In this document: positions 35,132 to 44,235 of the stretch, one piece after another
How the letters are laid out: every line of letters starts with the position of its first letter
How positions within the stretch are numbered: the stretch's first letter is position 1
Assembly (NCBI RefSeq): GCF_000255455.1
Contig: NZ_JH621254.1
Span: forward strand, 62,001-126,000
Length of the DNA stretch: 64,000 nt
Origin: Aquimarina agarilytica ZC1
GTDB lineage: Bacteria > Bacteroidota > Bacteroidia > Flavobacteriales > Flavobacteriaceae
Direction: 5' to 3'
The notes under the pieces: model-generated
What the model was told of the DNA's origin: nothing
What the model saw: the letters and a program-made list of their open reading frames with translations, nothing else
The model's database searches: none
Translations under genes and position numbers: made by a program

Positions 35132-36109
35132 ATGATGATTACTGAGTTAGAAAACATACAAGATTGCATTAGCAAATTGAGGAATCACCAAAGTATTTTA
35201 GACAAAAAAAATATTAGTGAAACTCATAAAAGTATTGGCAACTCAGTAGCAAGTAGTGTTTATTTTAGTAACGAATCAAAACAGCAACAGACAGCTATAA
35301 AAATTGGCGATGATACTGCTGCTATTCCTCAAGCCGATGGGAGTCATTTATTATTTGCGGCCGAGGGGATTATTGAAAATTTTTTAAATGCTGATCCTTG
35401 GTTTGCTGGCTATTCCGCAGTTATGGTAAATATAAGTGATATCTGTGCTATGGGAGGATTGCCAATAGCGGTAACAGATACTATTTATTCAAAAAATGCC
35501 GAGGATAGCGTTCAAATTTGGGAAGGAATGCTTGCCGCTTCTGAAAAATATGGAGTACCCATTGTTGGCGGACACACTTGTTATCATTCCCAAAACAAAG
35601 CATTAAGTGTATCCGTTATGGGAAAAGCAACTCAAAACCTATTGACAAGTTTTGATGCAAAACCTAACGAAAAACTATTATTAGCCATTGATCAAAATGG
35701 GGCTTATTACAAAGAATATCCTTTTTGGAATGCCAGTACCACTAGTAATGCCAAAAAACTTCAAGAAATAGTAAGGCTCCCACATCAAATAGCCAATAAA
35801 AACTTGAGTAATGTATGTAAGGATGTCAGCATGGGCGGCGTTATTGGAACCATCTACATGCTTATGAATACATCAAACATAGGGGTAGAAATAAATCTAG
35901 AAAGCATTACCAAACCAGATAGCGTATTATGGGAAAAATGGTTAGTTAGCTTTCCTAGTTATGGGTATTTATTTAGCTGTAGCGAAGAAAATGTAGCTGA
36001 AATTCAATCCATTTTTTCCAAAAAAGGAATCAATTGTGATGCTATTGGAACCATTACATCGCAAAAAGAACTGATTATAAATTATAAAGAACAAAAAATA
36101 AAATTTTAG
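35132..36109 (+). CDS. Sll0787-family AIR synthase-like protein
   Basis: A 325-residue PurM-like ATP-binding enzyme. IGDDTAAIPQADG is the Gly-Asp-Asp nucleotide/metal loop of the PurM/ThiL/SelD/HypE superfamily; MVNISDICAMGG and PIVGGHTCYHS follow, as does KDVSMGGVIGT. Members phosphorylate or dehydrate an amide/thiol using ATP, so an ATP-dependent activation step in the Nit1C pathway is likely. The reaction is unknown. It is in the operon, 12 bp after the GNAT gene. Confidence 0.9.
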   Translation: MMITELENIQDCISKLRNHQSILDKKNISETHKSIGNSVASSVYFSNESKQQQTAIKIGDDTAAIPQADGSHLLFAAEGIIENFLNADPWFAGYSAVMVNISDICAMGGLPIAVTDTIYSKNAEDSVQIWEGMLAASEKYGVPIVGGHTCYHSQNKALSVSVMGKATQNLLTSFDAKPNEKLLLAIDQNGAYYKEYPFWNASTTSNAKKLQEIVRLPHQIANKNLSNVCKDVSMGGVIGTIYMLMNTSNIGVEINLESITKPDSVLWEKWLVSFPSYGYLFSCSEENVAEIQSIFSKKGINCDAIGTITSQKELIINYKEQKIKF

Positions 36110-36112
36110 TAC

Positions 36113-36391
36113 ATGCCAGTAACTTACGTAAATATAGAATGGCCCGATAATAAAACAGATCAAGTTTATTCTCCATCAAGTATTGTAGAAGACTATTTTT
36201 CATCGGGACAAGAAATTACAGTCGAGGAATTTCTAAGTACATGTAACACTGCCTTAAATGAAGCTAGTGAACGAGTACGCCAAAAGTATGGTTATGCCTG
36301 TACTTCTGCGCAAGCAGAATCACATCGAATAAATGAATTGTGTCAAACTTATGAACATTCAAAAAAAGTAAAAATTGTATCAATTAAATAG
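36113..36391 (+). CDS. MSMEG_0570-family small protein of Nit1C
   Basis: A 92-residue protein: VNIEWPDNKTDQVYSPSSIV, then DYFSSGQEITVEEF, then a helical C-terminal half (ALNEASERVRQKYGYACTS). It belongs to the MSMEG_0570 family, annotated as nitrogen-starvation responsive, with unknown function. It starts 3 bp after the PurM-like gene and ends 7 bp before the flavoprotein. Its small size suggests a subunit or carrier rather than an enzyme. Confidence 0.85.
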   Translation: MPVTYVNIEWPDNKTDQVYSPSSIVEDYFSSGQEITVEEFLSTCNTALNEASERVRQKYGYACTSAQAESHRINELCQTYEHSKKVKIVSIK

Positions 36392-36398
36392 AAAAAGT

Positions 36399-37667
36399 AT
36401 GAATCACTATCAAGTTATTGTTGTTGGAGGGGGTCAAGCAGGCTTGTCGGCAAGTTATTGTTTAAAAAAGGAAAATATAAATCACTTGGTATTAGACCGA
36501 GGAGAAATTGGAGACTCTTGGGGCAAACGCAGGTGGGATTCTTTCTGTTTAGTAACTCCTAATTGGCAATGCAGATTGCCTGGCTTTGACTATGATGGAA
36601 ATGATCCAAAAGGCTTTATGGTTAAAGATGAAATTGTTGACTACGTAAAACGCTATGCTGAATCTTTTAATCCTCCAATTAAAGGCAATGTAGAGGTTCA
36701 TAAAGTATATAAAAAAGGTACAAATAGCGTTTTTAATGTAGATACTTCCATTGGTAATTTTACAGCCGACAAAGTGATTATTGCCACTGGTGCTTACCAT
36801 ATTCCTAACATTTTACCAATGTCCAAAGGCTTTGATGATAGTATTACCCAAATTCATTCGGCAGACTATAAAAACCCTGAACAATTCTCCGAAGGCGCAA
36901 CACTTGTTGTAGGTTCTGGACAATCGGGAGCTCAAATTGCCGAAGATTTGCATATTGCAGGTAAAAAAGTATATTTAAGTGTGGGGACTGCTCCTAGAGC
37001 TCCACGTACTTATCGAGGAAAAGATGCTGTAGAATGGTTAGAAGATATGGGGTATTACGATCAGCCTATTGAAATGCACCCCGATCCAGAAGAAGCTCGA
37101 CATAAAACCAATCATTACCTTACGGGAAGAGACGGTGGACGTGATATTGATTTACGTAAACTAGCTTCGGAAGGAGTACAATTACGAGGACAAATTGGTC
37201 CCGTTGAAAATGGTAGTATTTCTTTCAACAATGATTTAAAGGAAAATTTAGATGCTGCTGATGCTACTTATGAGCGTATTCAAAATAATATTGATAAATA
37301 TATTGAAATCAATAATATTGAAGCTCCAGAACCAACACGTTATGAGGCTATGTGGGAGCCAAATATTGACAACGAAGCTCCTATAGATTACAAAGCCGAA
37401 GGTATAAAATCCGTAATTTGGTGTACTGGCTTTAAGGTCGATTTTAAATGGGTAGATTTCCCTAAAGTATATGACCAAAGAGGTTACCCTACTTACAAAC
37501 GTGGTGTTACCGAAGAATCTGGCTTGTACTTTATTGGATTACCTTGGTTACACACATGGGGCTCTGGTCGATTTTCACATGTAGCACAGGATGCCGAATA
37601 CATTAGCAATCACATTGTAAGTGCTTTTAATGATGAAATTGTAGAAACTTGTTTGACAAAAAAGTAA
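36399..37667 (+). CDS. MSMEG_0569-family flavin-dependent oxidoreductase
   Basis: A flavin-monooxygenase-like protein closing the Nit1C cluster. FAD motif VVGGGQAGLSASYCL, then DSWGKRRWDSF, a TADKVIIATGAYHIP stretch, and a second (NADPH) fold LVVGSGQSGAQIAEDL. Start chosen at 36399 (MNHYQVIVVGGG), 7 bp after the previous gene; an earlier ATG at 36375 would overlap that gene and add eight residues. The substrate is unknown. Length is 422 residues. Confidence 0.9.
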   Translation: MNHYQVIVVGGGQAGLSASYCLKKENINHLVLDRGEIGDSWGKRRWDSFCLVTPNWQCRLPGFDYDGNDPKGFMVKDEIVDYVKRYAESFNPPIKGNVEVHKVYKKGTNSVFNVDTSIGNFTADKVIIATGAYHIPNILPMSKGFDDSITQIHSADYKNPEQFSEGATLVVGSGQSGAQIAEDLHIAGKKVYLSVGTAPRAPRTYRGKDAVEWLEDMGYYDQPIEMHPDPEEARHKTNHYLTGRDGGRDIDLRKLASEGVQLRGQIGPVENGSISFNNDLKENLDAADATYERIQNNIDKYIEINNIEAPEPTRYEAMWEPNIDNEAPIDYKAEGIKSVIWCTGFKVDFKWVDFPKVYDQRGYPTYKRGVTEESGLYFIGLPWLHTWGSGRFSHVAQDAEYISNHIVSAFNDEIVETCLTKK

Positions 37668-37687
37668 TCTTTTATAATTAATAAATT

Positions 37688-37732
37688 CAAAATTGGGTGA
37701 AATTATGTAATATAGTTTTACCCAATTTGTTT
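37688..37732 (+). terminator. Weak hairpin after Nit1C cluster
   Basis: AAATTGGGT (37690-37698) pairs with ACCCAATTT (37720-37728). The loop of 21 nt can be partly closed by further AAA/TTT pairs. Only a short T-rich tail follows, so termination is plausible rather than sure. Confidence 0.55.
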
Positions 37733-37824
37733 ATGAGTTACAATTTAATGTTTTTTTGATTTCAGCTTCAAATACCTTAATTTGTAGAATAAAATTAATC
37801 ACAAATTAATTTAAATTTTATAAA

Positions 37825-38292
37825 ATGAAGAAGAAATTAACCTTTGTAAATCATCATATACTTACATTATTTTTCACTTTAGGAATATTGATTACTGCAT
37901 GTTCTAGTGATGATAGTTCTAATGACCCTAATTCGAATAATCCTGACGCCTCTTGCCCAACTAATATTGCAACAATTCCAACGGATTTCTTAAAAACCTA
38001 CACAGGAAAATTAATCACTCCAAATGTGAATACTGAGTCTGGCACACTAAACCTTACTATATCGGAATCAGGATCTAATTGCCAAGAATATACTATTAAT
38101 TTCAGTGATAATATTCCTCCATTAACAGGAATAAAATTTGTGGATATAACTAAAGATGAACGTTCTTTTATTTATAATAATACCGATGATAAGATTATAA
38201 TCACTTTAGAACTTGATCAAGAAAATAATCGTCAAGTTCTTGGTATCTTTAAATCAAGTGATCCCATAATTAGCTTCGGAAGTAATAAATAA
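37825..38292 (+). CDS. Hypothetical lipoprotein
   Basis: A 155-residue predicted lipoprotein (ILITAC lipobox, Cys26; SSDDSSND follows, the acidic Ser/Asp export-type stretch common in Bacteroidota surface lipoproteins). Two further cysteines (SCPT and NCQEY) could form a disulfide. Short beta-strands fill the rest. No family recognised. It converges with the peroxidase gene. Confidence 0.7.
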   Translation: MKKKLTFVNHHILTLFFTLGILITACSSDDSSNDPNSNNPDASCPTNIATIPTDFLKTYTGKLITPNVNTESGTLNLTISESGSNCQEYTINFSDNIPPLTGIKFVDITKDERSFIYNNTDDKIIITLELDQENNRQVLGIFKSSDPIISFGSNK

Positions 38293-38367
38293 AATTTAAT
38301 AGGTAATCAATTAGTACAATTTTATACGTTTTATATTCGTCGTAGTACCATTTGGTCTAATATAGAC

Positions 38368-39606
38368 CTACAAAAATGGATCACTCCATTTTTCATTAGT
38401 ATATACATCCGATCCCGAAAGCGTTTTTATAAAAGCCTCTAAAGCTAACATTTGATCATCTGATAAATTTAAACGTTGCCCATTTTCTCCTGGTCCACCT
38501 CGTAATCTTCTATCCAAATCAGTATTCCCAGTTGGATCAATAGCATTATAATGTTCTAAAACTTGACGCATAGTTGTTTTACTAGCATCGTGCATTAATG
38601 CACCATTTAATGTTCCCGATGCATTAAAAATATCGCGCAACGTAGGAGCTCTTGTTACACTAACATCTATTTCATTGGTACCAAAAACACCAATTACACC
38701 ATTATTTCTCGAATTAGGATCAATATCAAATTCTGGAACTCGATGACAACCAGCACAGCCTACTCCTCCCATATTAGGCGGTGATAAAAATAATTGTTTT
38801 CCTAAATTTTCTTGTGTGGTAAAATTTGAAAAGTCCTGCCCTTCATTTACCGCATTTGCCCTTCCTCTATCATATTTTGAATCAAAGGATTGGATACTCC
38901 TTATAAACTGCGCTAATGATTCTTGAATTCTATTTTCTGTAATTACCATATCACCATACGCAAAATTGACTAACTCTTGATAATAATCTAATGCATTTAG
39001 CTTAAGTATCAAATCATTCAAAGAAGGAGCTCCATCCAGTCCACTAAACCCCATTTCTAAATGATCTTGAATAGGTTGCGTGGTTTGACCTTCTAAACTT
39101 ACAGCACGTTCATCCCAAAAAAAGCGAACTTCATCAGAAAATCGAGTGTTAATTAAACGCATACTGTGTCTACCAGTTGTACCATTCACTCCTTGGCTTA
39201 CTATATCTGTATCCCCAAAGGCAAAAGCTTGTTTATGACAAGAAGCACAGGAAATAGTATTGTTTGAAGATAATTTTTTATCATAAAATAATACCCGGCC
39301 TAATGTTGCCTTTGCATTAGTGATTTCATTATCACCAGTATTATCCTTTATTATATAATTAGGAACAATTTGGTTCTCATAATTCTGTAAACGTTCTAAA
39401 TTCAATGTTTCATTAAAATAATTACTCAAAATACTTACTGGATCTTCATTACCTAGTACAACATTCCCGTCATCATTTTCTGTAGACTGGTTATTAACGG
39501 TCGTTAATTCACTCTCATCAGAGGTACACGATATCATGCCAAATAGGATAGCAAATGAACTAATTAAAATAGTAATGTTATTATATTTTCTACTTTTATT
39601 TTGCAT
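38368..39606 (-). CDS. MauG/CcpA-like di-heme cytochrome c peroxidase, lipoprotein
   Basis: A 412-residue di-heme protein. N-terminal lipobox MISC (Cys27). Two c-type heme sites, SCASCHKQ and GCAGCHRVPE, with a conserved IGRVL-type loop (ATLGRVLFYDKKLS) and RGGPGENGQRLNLSDDQMLALEAF (shown in part) near the C-terminus. The family reduces peroxide or oxidises protein residues in the periplasm. No methylamine-dehydrogenase partner is present. Its electron donor is unknown; it is alone on its strand between the lipoprotein and umuC. Confidence 0.9.
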   Translation of the reverse strand: MQNKSRKYNNITILISSFAILFGMISCTSDESELTTVNNQSTENDDGNVVLGNEDPVSILSNYFNETLNLERLQNYENQIVPNYIIKDNTGDNEITNAKATLGRVLFYDKKLSSNNTISCASCHKQAFAFGDTDIVSQGVNGTTGRHSMRLINTRFSDEVRFFWDERAVSLEGQTTQPIQDHLEMGFSGLDGAPSLNDLILKLNALDYYQELVNFAYGDMVITENRIQESLAQFIRSIQSFDSKYDRGRANAVNEGQDFSNFTTQENLGKQLFLSPPNMGGVGCAGCHRVPEFDIDPNSRNNGVIGVFGTNEIDVSVTRAPTLRDIFNASGTLNGALMHDASKTTMRQVLEHYNAIDPTGNTDLDRRLRGGPGENGQRLNLSDDQMLALEAFIKTLSGSDVYTNEKWSDPFL

Positions 39607-39745
39607 AGTTAAATGGTTAATGGGTTAGTAAATACATACAAATACAATATGTTTCTTTGCCTTTTTAGACTATAAGTGAGCACAAAGGTTTAATTTAATT
39701 AATATTTATTTAACAAGTTAATTCTTACTAATAAAATACATAATA

Positions 39746-39788
39746 TTATGGAAATAATCCACATTATTGGATTATTTCCATAAATTTG
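39746..39788. promoter_or_regulatory. Perfect 16-bp inverted repeat and promoter box of the umuCD operon
   Basis: The arms 39746-39761 and 39768-39783 are perfect reverse complements with a 6-bp spacer (CATTAT). The 3' arm overlaps TAAATTTG (39781-39788), an exact Bacteroidota -7 box, only 4 bp before the umuC ATG. A repressor bound here would block polymerase. The predicted start site falls at or next to the start codon, so the message may be leaderless. A -33 element is not apparent. Confidence 0.75.
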
Positions 39789-39792
39789 CGAT

Positions 39793-41043
39793 ATGTTTGC
39801 TTTAATTGATTGTAATAATTTTTATGCGAGTTGCGAGCGGATATTCAAACCTTCGCTTATTAAAAAACCTATTGTTGTACTTTCCAACAATGACGGCTGC
39901 ATTATAGCGCGTAGTGATGAAGCCAAAGCTTTCGTTCCCATGGGAGCTTCTACCCATAAATATGAAGAAGTATTTAAGCAGCATAATATTCATGTTTTTT
40001 CGTCCAATTATGCACTTTATGGAGATATCAGTCAGCGTATTATGACAATTATTGAAAAGTATAGCCCTGATATAGAAGTATACTCTATTGATGAAGCTTT
40101 TGTTCAATTTATAGGCTATGACAATTACGATTTGGGTGCCTATTGTTTACAATTAAAAAATGAAGTCTTTCAAAATTTAGGAATGCCCATTAGTATAGGT
40201 GTTGCTCCAACTAAGGCCTTAGCTAAAATAGCCAATAAAATTGCTAAAAAATTCAAAAATCAAACTCAAGAAGTATATGTGATAAACACCGAAGAAAAAC
40301 GTATAAAAGCTTTAAAATGGACAAAAATTGAAGCTGTTTGGGGTATTGGAGCAGCTATTAGTACTCGTTTAAAATTGAAAAATATTAATTATGCTTATGA
40401 GTTTACACAACTCCCAAAAGATTACATTCAAAAGGAATTTAGCATTGTTGGATTACGTTTGTTTAAAGATTTATGTGGTGAACCTACACTACAATTAGAT
40501 GAGATAAAGAATAAAAAAGCTATTGCAACTACACGTACTTTAAAAATTATTTCAAAAGACTGGGAACTCATTAAAGAGCGTATTGTAACTTTTGCTATTA
40601 CTTGCGCCGAAAAATTACGAAGACAAAATTCTGTGGCTAACGTGGTTTATGTATTTATTAAAACCAATAAAAAGCGTACGCATTTAAAACAGTATTCCAA
40701 TAGTATTGCGCTTAATTTGCCTTATGCAAGTGATTCTAATATTACAATATCTCAATATGCTATTAAAGCCTTGCAACATATTTATAAATCGGGTTATTAT
40801 TATAAAAAAGTAGGAGTTATCATTATGGGAATTACTCCTAATACAAACAGACAATTAAACTTATTTAGTAGCGAAGATACACGACACATTGCATTAATGA
40901 AATCTATAGATGCCATGAATCAAAAATACAATGAGCCTATACGCTTGGCTTCGCAAGACTTGGGAAAAAAGTGGAAAATGAAACAAGAACGCCTTTCACC
41001 TTCTTATACTACAAATTGGGATGATATTTTAACCGTAAAATGA
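39793..41043 (+). CDS. umuC: Y-family DNA polymerase V catalytic subunit
   Basis: Error-prone translesion polymerase. [15 protein letters not shown] carries the first catalytic Asp (D6) and steric residues; VYSIDEAFV carries the second (Asp-Glu). [16 protein letters not shown] fingers/thumb region and little-finger C-terminal domain follow; 416 residues, typical. It overlaps umuD by 4 bp. Notably it lies upstream of umuD, the reverse of the E. coli umuDC order. Confidence 0.95.
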   Translation: MFALIDCNNFYASCERIFKPSLIKKPIVVLSNNDGCIIARSDEAKAFVPMGASTHKYEEVFKQHNIHVFSSNYALYGDISQRIMTIIEKYSPDIEVYSIDEAFVQFIGYDNYDLGAYCLQLKNEVFQNLGMPISIGVAPTKALAKIANKIAKKFKNQTQEVYVINTEEKRIKALKWTKIEAVWGIGAAISTRLKLKNINYAYEFTQLPKDYIQKEFSIVGLRLFKDLCGEPTLQLDEIKNKKAIATTRTLKIISKDWELIKERIVTFAITCAEKLRRQNSVANVVYVFIKTNKKRTHLKQYSNSIALNLPYASDSNITISQYAIKALQHIYKSGYYYKKVGVIIMGITPNTNRQLNLFSSEDTRHIALMKSIDAMNQKYNEPIRLASQDLGKKWKMKQERLSPSYTTNWDDILTVK

Positions 41044-41462
41044 GAGTCACATTATATCAACCTCAAAAAGGAAAACAACAAAAAATCACTTTTGTTGATA
41101 CAGGTATTTCTGCTGGTTTCCCCTCTCCTGCCGAGGATTTTACTCAAAAAAAATTGAGTCTTGATGACAAATTAATCCAAAATAAAGAAGCCACTTTTTA
41201 TGCTCGAGTCCAAGGAGTTTCTATGATCAACGCAGGCTTGGATGATGGGGATTTATTGGTTATTGATCGGAGCATTCCTCCAAAAAACAATCATATTGCT
41301 GTTTGTTATTTAAACAATGAGTTTACCGTAAAAAGGCTAGCTATAGAAAATAAAAAAGTGACACTTATTCCTGAAAATGAAGACTATGAAAAAATTGAAA
41401 TCTCCGAAGGAAGCGAACTTATTATTTGGGGTATTGTTACTTATGTAATAAAAAAGGTGTAG
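41040..41462 (+). CDS. umuD: UmuD-type autoproteolytic polymerase V subunit
   Basis: LexA-like serine peptidase. The predicted cleavage site is A25-G26 in [11 protein letters not shown]; the nucleophile is S61 ([10 protein letters not shown]) and the general base K98 (FTVKRL), almost the same numbering as E. coli UmuD (S60, K97). At 140 residues it is complete. The ATGA overlap with umuC sets the start. Self-cleavage would be triggered by a RecA filament, which forms the active UmuD'2C. Confidence 0.95.
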   Translation: MRVTLYQPQKGKQQKITFVDTGISAGFPSPAEDFTQKKLSLDDKLIQNKEATFYARVQGVSMINAGLDDGDLLVIDRSIPPKNNHIAVCYLNNEFTVKRLAIENKKVTLIPENEDYEKIEISEGSELIIWGIVTYVIKKV

Positions 41463-41468
41463 ACTTGC

Positions 41469-42143
41469 TTACGCATCATCCGATTCTTTTTGATCGTGAT
41501 AACGCTTAATAATACGCTCATGACTCTTTAGCACCTTACAAACCCAATCATAGCGTTTTTCCAAAACCTCTTGCGGAGTCAATCTCCAATTGGTAGTAGA
41601 TTTTCGTAATTCTTGAGTTACATGTTGTAAAATAATAGCAGCACAAACCGAAATATTTAAACTTTCGGTAAAACCAAACATAGGAATCTTTAGTTGTACA
41701 TCCGATTGATCTAGTACATAATCACTTAAGCCAGTATCTTCCTTTCCAAAAAAGAATACAGCAGGTTTTGAAATATCAAAATCAACTAATGTCACACAAT
41801 TACTACCATGTGGTGATGTAGCCACTATTTGGTAGCCTTTTTCTTTTAAAGAACTTACACAAGCTTTGGTTGAATGGTATCGATAAATATCGACCCATTT
41901 TTGAGCTCCCATAGCTATTTCGCGATCAATTTTTCGCACATTACGTTCTTCAATTACATGAACATCTTGTACTCCAAACACATCACAACTACGCATAACT
42001 GCACTTGTATTATGTAACTGGTATACATCCTCAATGGCAACCGTAAAATGCCGAGTACGCTCACTAAGTACACGGTGATTATTTTGTTGGCGTCTTTCTG
42101 TTAAAAAACTTTCAAGATAAGCTATTAATTCTTCTGTATACAT
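41469..42143 (-). CDS. trmH: tRNA (guanosine-2'-O-)-methyltransferase (TrmH/SpoU)
   Basis: SPOUT methyltransferase modifying G18 of tRNA. Motif 1 is NTSAVMRSCDVFGV, motif 2 VFFFGKEDTGLSD, and motif 3 LNISVCAAIILQHV; 224 residues, as in TrmH. It converges with umuD with a 6-bp gap. It is followed on the same strand by nothing else. Confidence 0.92.
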   Translation of the reverse strand: MYTEELIAYLESFLTERRQQNNHRVLSERTRHFTVAIEDVYQLHNTSAVMRSCDVFGVQDVHVIEERNVRKIDREIAMGAQKWVDIYRYHSTKACVSSLKEKGYQIVATSPHGSNCVTLVDFDISKPAVFFFGKEDTGLSDYVLDQSDVQLKIPMFGFTESLNISVCAAIILQHVTQELRKSTTNWRLTPQEVLEKRYDWVCKVLKSHERIIKRYHDQKESDDA

Positions 42144-42149
42144 TAAAGC

Positions 42150-42713
42150 TTATTTTAATGGTATTTTTACACCATTTTTAAGCCTAACTAAAAAAGCTTT
42201 ATCAAATTTTGTAGTCGCATGTATTTTTCTAGCATATGCTTTTGCTTCAGAAAGGGTACTAAATTTTCCAGAAAAATAACGATAAAAACCATCCTCCATT
42301 TTAGTATAAAATACAGGGCTATTTTGAAAAAAACCTTCTTTAATATTCACTTTTGAAGCTGCTAGCTGTACACTAAAAAAATCTTTATCTAATCTGTTTT
42401 CTATAGCTAAAAGCTGAAGTCCTTTTTTTTCAACAGCAACTACTGCTTTTTCTTTTTTCGCTTCGATTAATGCAGGCTTTTCTTTCGGGGCTTCGTTTAA
42501 CTTTGGAGTTACTGCTGTTTTATTAGATGTTGATCTTTTAATTTCTTCTTTTGCTGAAGTCTCTTTTTTGGGAATCTTTTTTTCAAGCGTATCCTTTTTT
42601 AGGGTTCTCCTTAAAATAGAAGCATTCACCAGTAAAGGATCAGTATTTGCTAATTGACTAAAAGATGTTAAACTAGTCACAAAAGCTAACGTTACTAAAA
42701 TAATCTTTTTCAT
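42150..42713 (-). CDS. Exported SPOR-like domain protein
   Basis: Signal peptide MKKIILVTLAFVTSLTSFSQ, chosen as start at 42713 because the longer in-frame form (42761) adds 16 non-signal residues. The middle is Lys/Glu-rich low complexity (about 50-110). The C-terminal ~80 residues (FFSVQLAASKV, YRYFSGKFSTLSEAKAYARKI, AFLVRLKNGVK) read like a SPOR peptidoglycan-binding domain. It likely acts in the periplasm at the cell wall. It lies 6 bp upstream of trmH. Confidence 0.8.
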   Translation of the reverse strand: MKKIILVTLAFVTSLTSFSQLANTDPLLVNASILRRTLKKDTLEKKIPKKETSAKEEIKRSTSNKTAVTPKLNEAPKEKPALIEAKKEKAVVAVEKKGLQLLAIENRLDKDFFSVQLAASKVNIKEGFFQNSPVFYTKMEDGFYRYFSGKFSTLSEAKAYARKIHATTKFDKAFLVRLKNGVKIPLK

Positions 42714-42948
42714 AAAGCAGAATTTAAGCCGTAAATATACTACTATTCTGACAAAATTCAATAAACCCTATAATATACAATTTTAAAACTAAAAATTGAA
42801 ACTGTAAAGAAAATAAAGGTAAGTAAATGGATAAAAAGTTGTCTAAAAAAGAATTCCAAAAAGATTAATTTTAACCCTAGTTAAAAATACATTTTACAAC
42901 TAATAAAAAATTGATTCACAATTCAGGCTTAACCTCAAAAAACGATCA

Positions 42949-43779
42949 ATGTCATCAATAGCATTAAAAAACTATAGTATTATTAAGTATTCCAATGGAA
43001 ATAAGCATCAAACAGATGATTTAATTGCTATCGAAGAACCCTTGCAAATTGTACTTATACATAGTGGAAAAGATCAAGAGGCTCCACTTACTATTACTAT
43101 GCGTAGTCCTGGTAATGATTATGAATTGGCAATTGGTTTGCTTTACAGCGAAGGGATAATTAGCACAATTGATGATATAGAACATATTAGGTACTGTAAC
43201 AGCTCAAATGAAGAAAATCAAAAAAATAAGCTTAAAATCACGCTTAAACCAGAGGTTGTTGTTGATTTAGATCATATAAAACGTAACTTTTTAAGTAACT
43301 CCAGCTGTGGTTTGTGTGGCAAACAACTATTATCACAATTATGCGAAATACTACCTACACAAACTTTTACTCGAAAAGTCCCTATTGATCTTATTTTAAA
43401 ATTGCCTCAAATTTTAAAATCGGAACAATTACTCTTTAAACATACTGGAGGGATTCATGCTTGTGCTTTAGTAACTTCTAACGGAAGTTTACTCACCGTA
43501 AAAGAAGATATAGGGAGGCATAATGCTTTTGATAAGTTAATAGGATATCAACTCACAAAAAAAGAATCCTTTCAAAATACAATAGCAGTGTTAAGCGGCC
43601 GTATAGGCTATGAAATGGCTCAAAAAGCGGCAAAAGCAGGTATTCCAATTATTGTTGCTATCGGCGCTCCTACTAGTTTGGCTATTGATATTGCACAACA
43701 AGCTGGAATTTGTTTAATTGGTTTTGTAAAAAGTACTAGCTTAAATATATATACTAATCCTGATTATATTGAAACTTGA
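42949..43779 (+). CDS. fdhD: Formate dehydrogenase accessory sulfurtransferase
   Basis: FdhD delivers sulfur from IscS to the molybdenum cofactor of formate dehydrogenase. SSCGLCGKQ holds the two mobile cysteines, TGGIHACALV and DIGRHNAFDK contact the cofactor, and LSGRIGYEMAQKAAKAG follows. Full length at 276 residues. No formate dehydrogenase or other molybdenum genes are visible in the window; it stands alone. Confidence 0.92.
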   Translation: MSSIALKNYSIIKYSNGNKHQTDDLIAIEEPLQIVLIHSGKDQEAPLTITMRSPGNDYELAIGLLYSEGIISTIDDIEHIRYCNSSNEENQKNKLKITLKPEVVVDLDHIKRNFLSNSSCGLCGKQLLSQLCEILPTQTFTRKVPIDLILKLPQILKSEQLLFKHTGGIHACALVTSNGSLLTVKEDIGRHNAFDKLIGYQLTKKESFQNTIAVLSGRIGYEMAQKAAKAGIPIIVAIGAPTSLAIDIAQQAGICLIGFVKSTSLNIYTNPDYIET

Positions 43780-44235
43780 CTTAAAACAAATTTGTAAAAA
43801 ATAAAATTTATATTGCTATGTTATGATTATTAATTTCTTGCTCAAATTAGACTAAAGTTTTATTCCTTGTATAGATAGCATACATTCTTCTCAATTATTC
43901 CAGATTTCGATCCATTTGAAAACTAATAATTCAGTTTCATAATAAGGCAATATAAACCTAAATAAATATCATATAAAAATTGATAATCAACTTACATTTG
44001 AGTCACTCTATAAGTTTTTAAACCACACTTTGTCAAATAAACCAAAATTATTTTGTGCTATATACTTGTAAATTAATTAATCATTGTCTCTCCCTGATAA
44101 TATTCAACTAATCCAACCTATAACAAATGGTTTAAAAAGGCATACTTACTGATAAATAAATCATTAGTCGTTTATAATATTTTCAAGCATTCATTAAAAA
44201 GACTATTTTCATGGAGCGCTAAAAAATAAATAATA
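43780..44235. other. Gene-free 456-bp region upstream of xylB
   Basis: AT-rich; no gene seen. A 10-bp palindrome ACAAATTTGT at 43786-43795 follows the fdhD stop by 6 bp. GGAGCGCT just before xylB is the only GC-rich spot. No TAnnTTTG box was found near the start of xylB, so its promoter is not resolved. Confidence 0.4.

Noticed and set aside
38354-38368. GGTCTA-ATA-TAGACC hairpin between lipoprotein and peroxidase genes
   Set aside because: Six-bp arms without a T-run in either direction; too short to call a terminator with confidence.
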